Both the position numbers and the translations under genes were made by a program. Source: Ottelia alismoides (taxonomy: Eukaryota; Streptophyta; Magnoliopsida; Alismatales; Hydrocharitaceae). From it: a DNA stretch of 64,000 bases. The stretch is taken from assembly GCA_037367405.1 (NCBI GenBank), contig JAZKJV010004148.1, positions 1,860,501 through 1,924,500 of the forward strand, given 5' to 3'. The notes under the pieces are model-generated. The model was not told the origin of the DNA. It saw only the letters and a program-made list of their open reading frames with translations, and did no database searches. This document shows positions 59,346 through 64,000 of the stretch, piece after piece (positions within the stretch are counted from its first letter, which is position 1; each line of letters starts with the position of its first letter).

Positions 59346-60891
59346 GTTGTTTGAAGTAGAGAAGTTCATATCTTACCTCCTTGGTTCGCAAGTTATTGTT
59401 TACACAGATCACACTGCCATACGGTACTTGTCGGCAAAGAAGGATGCCAAACCACAACTTATCAGATGGATCCTACTTCTACAGATGTTTGATTTAGAGA
59501 TACGAGATAAACCTGGAGTGAAAAATGTTGTGGCCAATCACCTTTCCCGCATTAAAGATGCAGATACATTTGAGAAAAGTATGATCCCTATTTCTGAGAC
59601 CTTTCCAGATGGGACCATTTTATTTGTGCCCATTGTTGCTGATATTGTGAACTATCTTGTCAACAAGAAAGTTCCACAAGATTGGTTGAAACACAAGGTA
59701 GACAGATTTCTGTCTGAGATACATTTTTACCAATGTGAGAATCCATATCTGTTTCGTGAAGGTACGGATTGTATCTGGATAAGGTGCATTCCTCAGGAGG
59801 TATACACCAGTGTGCTTGAGCATTGTAATAAATTTGAATCTAGTGGGCATCATTTGGAGAAGTGCACAACAACAAAGATTTTACAAATCGCCCTATGGTA
59901 GCCAACATTATTTAAGGATGCTACAGAATATGTTCGAGCTTTTACTAACTGTCAGAAGATGGGAGGACTATTGGTTCCAAAGATACCATGGCCCTAAGAT
60001 ATATACTGATTTCTGACATTTTTTATGCTTGGGGCACATACTTCATGAGCACATTTCCTGTCAGTCAGGGCTTTCAGTACATCGTTCTTACCATGGATTA
60101 TGTTAGTCGATGGGTGGAGGTTATCCCCACTAGAGATGTTGATAGTCATACAATGTGTTTCTTCCTTAAGGACCATATTATTGCACGATGCAGGATTCCC
60201 AAGATACTCATTTCAAATGGGGGAACCCCTTTCATTAATAGAGAAGTCAAGAAACTTGTGAAGGTATACGCCATTGAGCACAGGTAGTATCTCCTTATCA
60301 CCAACGGATTAATGGCTTTGCTGAGATTTCAAATTGGGATATCAAGATTGAATTGTAAAAACTTGTACATCCAGATAGAAAGAACTGGTTCCAGATGCTT
60401 GACTCAGGTCTATGGGCTTATAGGATGGTGTATAAGTCTCCATGTCTCCCTATAGATTAGTGTAAGGAAAGACTTGCCACCTACCAATAGAATTAATTCA
60501 CAAATCATTATGGGCACTCTGTGTATGTAGTTTGGATTATGAGAATGCAGGAAAGAATATGAAATTGGATATGAAGAAATTGTTGGAATTTTGAGATTTT
60601 ACATATGACAACTCAATTATGTGTAAAGAGAAAGTGAAGCACTGGCATGATAGACACATTAGAAGGAAGACTTTCTCCCCTAATCAGAAAGTATGGTTGT
60701 TTGATGCCAAGTTGAAGCTATTTCCAGATAAATTGAAAAGCAAATGGTCATGACCATTCATTGTGAGAGTTGTGTGTGGCAATGGTAATATTATCATATA
60801 TGTGTTGTCATCCGACGCACAACCATTTGTTGTTAATGGATCGTTTCTGAAGACATATCTAGATCACGATAAAATTCATGTCTGTGGTTGA
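59341..60891 (+). pseudogene. pol: RNase H and integrase of element A (continuation after element B)
   Basis: RNase H removes the RNA strand; integrase inserts cDNA. The frame 59,344-59,901 reads [60 protein letters not shown] and ANHLSRIKD, typical Athila RNase H. The zinc-binding end of integrase is partly kept (SSGHHLEKC, then FTNCQK in another frame). The core frame 59,988-60,287 has WGTYFMSTFP and YIVLTMDYVSRWVEVIPT, then ILISNGGTPFINREV. The first catalytic Asp (GIDF in the family) and the second (SDGGT) are replaced by Y and N. The end (HWHDRHIRRKTFSPNQ, WLFDAKLKLFPDKLKSKWS) reaches a stop at 60,889-60,891. Confidence 0.92.
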
Positions 60892-61030
60892 TTTTATATC
60901 TGTAGTATCAGACGATGCCTTTTTGGCACCTTCTGTGTCTGGTACATAAGCTGATTTTCTCTTGTACATATCCTCTCGTTTTATTCTTTTGTCTTCCATT
61001 TTTATCGTTCACCTCTTTTCTGTGTGTGTG

Positions 61031-61522
61031 CTATACTTAGGATGTACTCTATCCTATGTAGAACGTAGGTGAATGATTTGAGTTGTTCATATTCGTCATG
61101 TTTCATCACTATTTTTGTTGCTTATACTTAGGGATCCCATATCCTAAGTATAAGGGAGTGATGTTGTTCAAATTGTCCTTTTTGTTTTTTTATTTTTTTT
61201 CTTTCTTTTGATCCCTCGCTTGTCCTTCAACATGTTGATATTCATTTTCTATACTTAGGGATATTTTACCATAAGTGTAGGGGAGGATGAGTCGAGTCAT
61301 TGAGTTTTCTTATTCTCTTCCTCAGTGTTCCTCATTTATACAGACTTTTATACTTAGGATTATTTGATCTTGAGTATACGGGGGATCACCGACTACTATT
61401 ATTTTCATCCATTCTTTGAGTTGTTGTATAGGATTCTTTTCACTTTTCTATACTTATCATGAGTTATGTCTTCCTTTGTAGCTCTTTGAACACTATGAGG
61501 ACATATTTCGAGCAAAGTGTAG
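61031..61522 (+). repeat. Hairpin cluster of element A
   Basis: Stem-loops at 61,031-61,061, 61,121-61,154 (CTTATACTTAGG-AT paired with ATCCTAAGTATAAG), 61,249-61,280 and 61,349-61,378, then the large hairpin with arms 61,448-61,470 and 61,500-61,522 (CTATACTTA...GTTATGTC with GACATATTT...GTGTAG). It starts about 140 bp after the pol stop. The order and spacing parallel B and D. Confidence 0.85.
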
Positions 61523-63139
61523 GGGTGTTATATATATTGTATATATACTTTAGCCATAACACGTACTTTTATTAATTAAAATGGCTATAAAAAATGCATT
61601 GTGAATTATTTTTTGTATAATGTTTGAAAATTTATTTTGTCGTGAGGGATACAAATTATGGGATGTATATATATATTCATAAAACCATCGTATGCATAAA
61701 AACTTTGATCATCTTCCCTCCTGTAAAATTCTTTATAAAATTCTTTTAAAAAAACTTGTATCAAAAAATTGTATATAAAATGCTCTTATAAAATCCTGTA
61801 TAAAATTTGTATAATCCTTATATATACCGATATATACTAAGTACTAACCATTTTTCTTTCTTTAAAAATAATAAAAAAGCTTAAAACTTATAAAAACTTG
61901 CAAAAACCTATGAAAACTTTTTCAAAAAAAAATGTCTTTCAAAATAAAATGTCTTTTGTATATATTTCTTGCATTTGCATGTCCATTTTTAGAATAGTAT
62001 AGACATTTAAACTAGTATGGAACAAAATTGAAGAATTGAGCTTGGTTTGACATTAATCCATTTAATTTCAGAGGAACCTTATAAGAACTGCAGTTGAGAC
62101 TTTTCAGGTCCTAGCGACTTAATTCTTTTAATCTAAAAGACTATGTTCACATGTCATCTTGATTAGTCTAAGTATAATATTTACAACACGTGGATTATTC
62201 TTCTAGACCGTGGCTTAACCTGGACAAGCACTCTACATGTATCTCTTCATGGAAGAGGTGGTGAGGTGGCAGAATCCTTTGGCTTGGGGTAGCATACGGG
62301 TGTGTAGCAACTAGTGGAAACATCTATCTCATATAGGGAGGGTAGTTCATCTCAACCTGGTCTAGTAGCATTGAGGTCTAAAGATAGGATGTTGTGGGGT
62401 TGCAATAATGCTTCAATGGAGAGATAGTCTACTGACTAAAGAAGAAAAACTCCTTATGTATATGTTGCACCCTTTTATATATTTAAAAAAATGCAAAATC
62501 AAAAACTCCAAAAAATGAGCAGGCCTAATTGAAAATAAAATGCTTGTCGGAGTATCATATAGTCAATAAGCAATGATAAGCTTCAAAGTCAAATTATTAT
62601 GAGCTTGCACCTGTATGACTTGGCTACACTAATGCATCCAAGGATAGGTAGCTACGTTGACTATCATCCATTCTTTTCTCCATCCCCTCTTCTTGAGCTG
62701 GTTGCACTTGAACTTAGAAGAGAAAATTTCCACTCCTCGAGGAAAGAGTTGCTAGACTGAAGGACTTGAGTTACCTTGTTGAGGGAGGTTGTTTCTTTGT
62801 TACTTTTGATGTGGGGTGCTATATTTCACTTACACCGTACATGTAAATATTCGTAGTCATAAGAATTTGTGTATGTAGACTTGCTCTGACTTGACTATTG
62901 AGGAGACTTGAATAGGAGTCATGTGGAACTTGAGAGCTTTTAGGTTTTAAATCCATTTCCTAATACCGTTCCGCCAAACTAATAATCCAAAGGCCTGACT
63001 GAGCTCCGTACTAAGATTTTATGAAGATAAGTTTAATAATCAATATTGTTAAGTTCTTTAGTTTTCCATTATTCTTTTCTTTTCCTTTTATTCACTTATT
63101 CTTTCAAATAAGTGTTTGCTAAGGAACTAACAAAGGTAA
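61523..63139 (+). other. 3' untranslated region of element A
   Basis: Non-coding. Many Athila elements have an env-like ORF between integrase and LTR; none is visible here. 61,700-61,960 is built of loosely repeated TATAAAAT/CAAAAA words. The conserved block at 62,614-62,743 is the reverse complement of those in D and B. 62,800-63,120 matches D (9,700-10,010) closely. Confidence 0.7.
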
Positions 63140-63151
63140 GGCATAGGGGGA
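63140..63151 (+). other. Polypurine tract of element A
   Basis: GGCATAGGGGGA directly before TGATGAATC; identical core to the tract of D. Confidence 0.82.
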
Positions 63152-64000
63152 TGATGAATCTGCATTTCATCATTTTTATTCATTTATTTTATCCTAAAAT
63201 CAATTATAAAACACCTGTAAATTTCACTAATTCCATACTTTTACTAACTCTAATTATTGTGTAAATATTGTATATTTATCACTATTAACCTAAAAGAAAT
63301 AAAATAAAGAAAAAAAGAAAAATAAAGAAAATATGAGACTATATGTGCAATAAATACATGTTGAATCAGACCCCGAGAGAAGGTCACGACTTGACATAAT
63401 AGACATGGAATATAGTAGGGGGAGATAAGGCCAATTTACCATAAAATCCAAAAAAATTGGCATGTCAAATGTATATATTCATAACCTGCTCATTGTTACA
63501 CACTCTTTCATTAATTTATTCATAACCAAATCAATTGTAAATAATAATTATTTCTTCTTAGAATTTGTGATTAAAATCTTCTTGTAAATAATAAAAATAG
63601 TTTCAATAAAAACGTGTATATATTGTATAAATAACATCACTCTCCAAAAGACACAATATTCAAAATTGCAAATAAATATCTTCTCCATGTGAACTCCAAA
63701 TTAATAAAACTCACTTCCATTGTACTCCAAATTATGTTATCTTTAAAAGGGAGGTGATTTCATAAAATTTTGAGTAAAGGTGTGGAATGTGGTCAAGTGG
63801 TTATTTTATAATATACCTATATACCATGTATATTATTTAACTATTTGTTTTCTTGTGCATAATTGTAAATATTGTATTTTTAACTAATTGTGAATGTTGT
63901 ATTTAACTCATATAAAATACAAATAAAAATCACAAAATCAAAAATCAACAAAAATAAAATCATGTATATATTGTATATATATATCACCATGCAAATATTG
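63152..64000 (+). repeat. 3' LTR of element A (D-subfamily), cut by the window end
   Basis: Starts TGATGAATCTGC then ATTTCATCA. The first 300 bp follow the LTR of D (TTTATTCATTTATTTTA, GAGAGAAGGTCA, GGGGGAGATA) rather than the LTR at 23,418. The right border and any target duplication are outside the window. Confidence 0.8.

Larger units (their letters stand above)
23418..64000 (+). mobile_element. Element A: Athila retrotransposon, apparently recombinant, interrupted by element B
   Basis: Plus-strand order: LTR (23,418-26,418), tRNA-Asp primer site, leader, gag, protease, acidic linker, RT (to 34,249), [element B 34,250-59,340], RNase H and IN (59,341-60,891), hairpin cluster, 3' untranslated region, polypurine tract, LTR from 63,152 past the window end. 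Removing B and one GCAGT copy restores the pol frame through the RNase H start. The LTR and leader at the 5' end resemble element B, while everything from about 28,150 on, including the 3' LTR, resembles element D, so the two LTRs are not a pair. All genes are broken. Confidence 0.8.

Noticed and set aside
60892..63139. Env-like ORF expected in some Athila elements after integrase.
   Set aside because: No ORF of useful length or with signal peptide or membrane segments is present on the plus strand; the region holds hairpins and AT-rich sequence.

Overview
This window is plant nuclear repeat DNA: AT-rich, eukaryotic, with no host gene I can support. It is a stack of decayed LTR retrotransposons. 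Two groups are present. The first is Ty3/gypsy elements of the Athila lineage, recognised by gag, RT, RNase H and IN motifs and by a tRNA-Asp-type primer binding site. The second is Ty1/copia elements with an initiator-Met-tRNA-type primer site. A large-genome flowering plant is the likely source; I cannot name the species. The longer open frames are polyprotein fragments with stops and frameshifts, or chance frames inside LTRs.

Left part (1-23,417). A minus-strand copia element (copia-1, 318-1,336 and 4,747-6,159) is broken by two Athila-type LTRs: one runs off the left edge (1-317) and one is a solo LTR (1,337-4,746). Next comes element D (6,160-15,038, minus), an Athila derivative with a 3.5 kb LTR and only gag and protease remnants; its 5' LTR is missing and it stops inside its own primer binding site. 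Copia-2 (15,039-22,737, plus) has lost its 5' LTR and carries a 390 bp Mutator-like MITE. A scrap of minus-strand Athila pol (fragment C, 22,738-23,417) follows.

Right part (23,418-64,000). Athila element A (plus) has gag, protease and RT up to 34,249, and RNase H plus integrase from 59,341. Inserted in its pol gene is element B (34,250-59,340, minus). B has 4.2 kb LTRs, a GCAGT target duplication and no gag-pol; its interior holds a roughly 450 bp-period hairpin-rich tandem array. Copia-3 (39,191-49,773, minus, with both LTRs) lies inside B. The stack is therefore fragment C, then A, then B, then copia-3.

The most notable signals are not genes. (1) B's tandem array contains many stem-loops whose stems differ in sequence between copies yet still pair. 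(2) A series of TATACTTAGGAT-type hairpins, ending in one large hairpin, recurs in the same order in the 3' internal region of A, B and D. (3) Element A has LTRs of two different subfamilies, so it looks recombinant. (4) All the Athila-type LTRs begin with a perfect palindrome TGATGAA...TTCATCA. Elements B and D lack the enzymes to move themselves and would have needed a complete Athila relative; the copy A in this window has lost catalytic residues in protease, RT and integrase.
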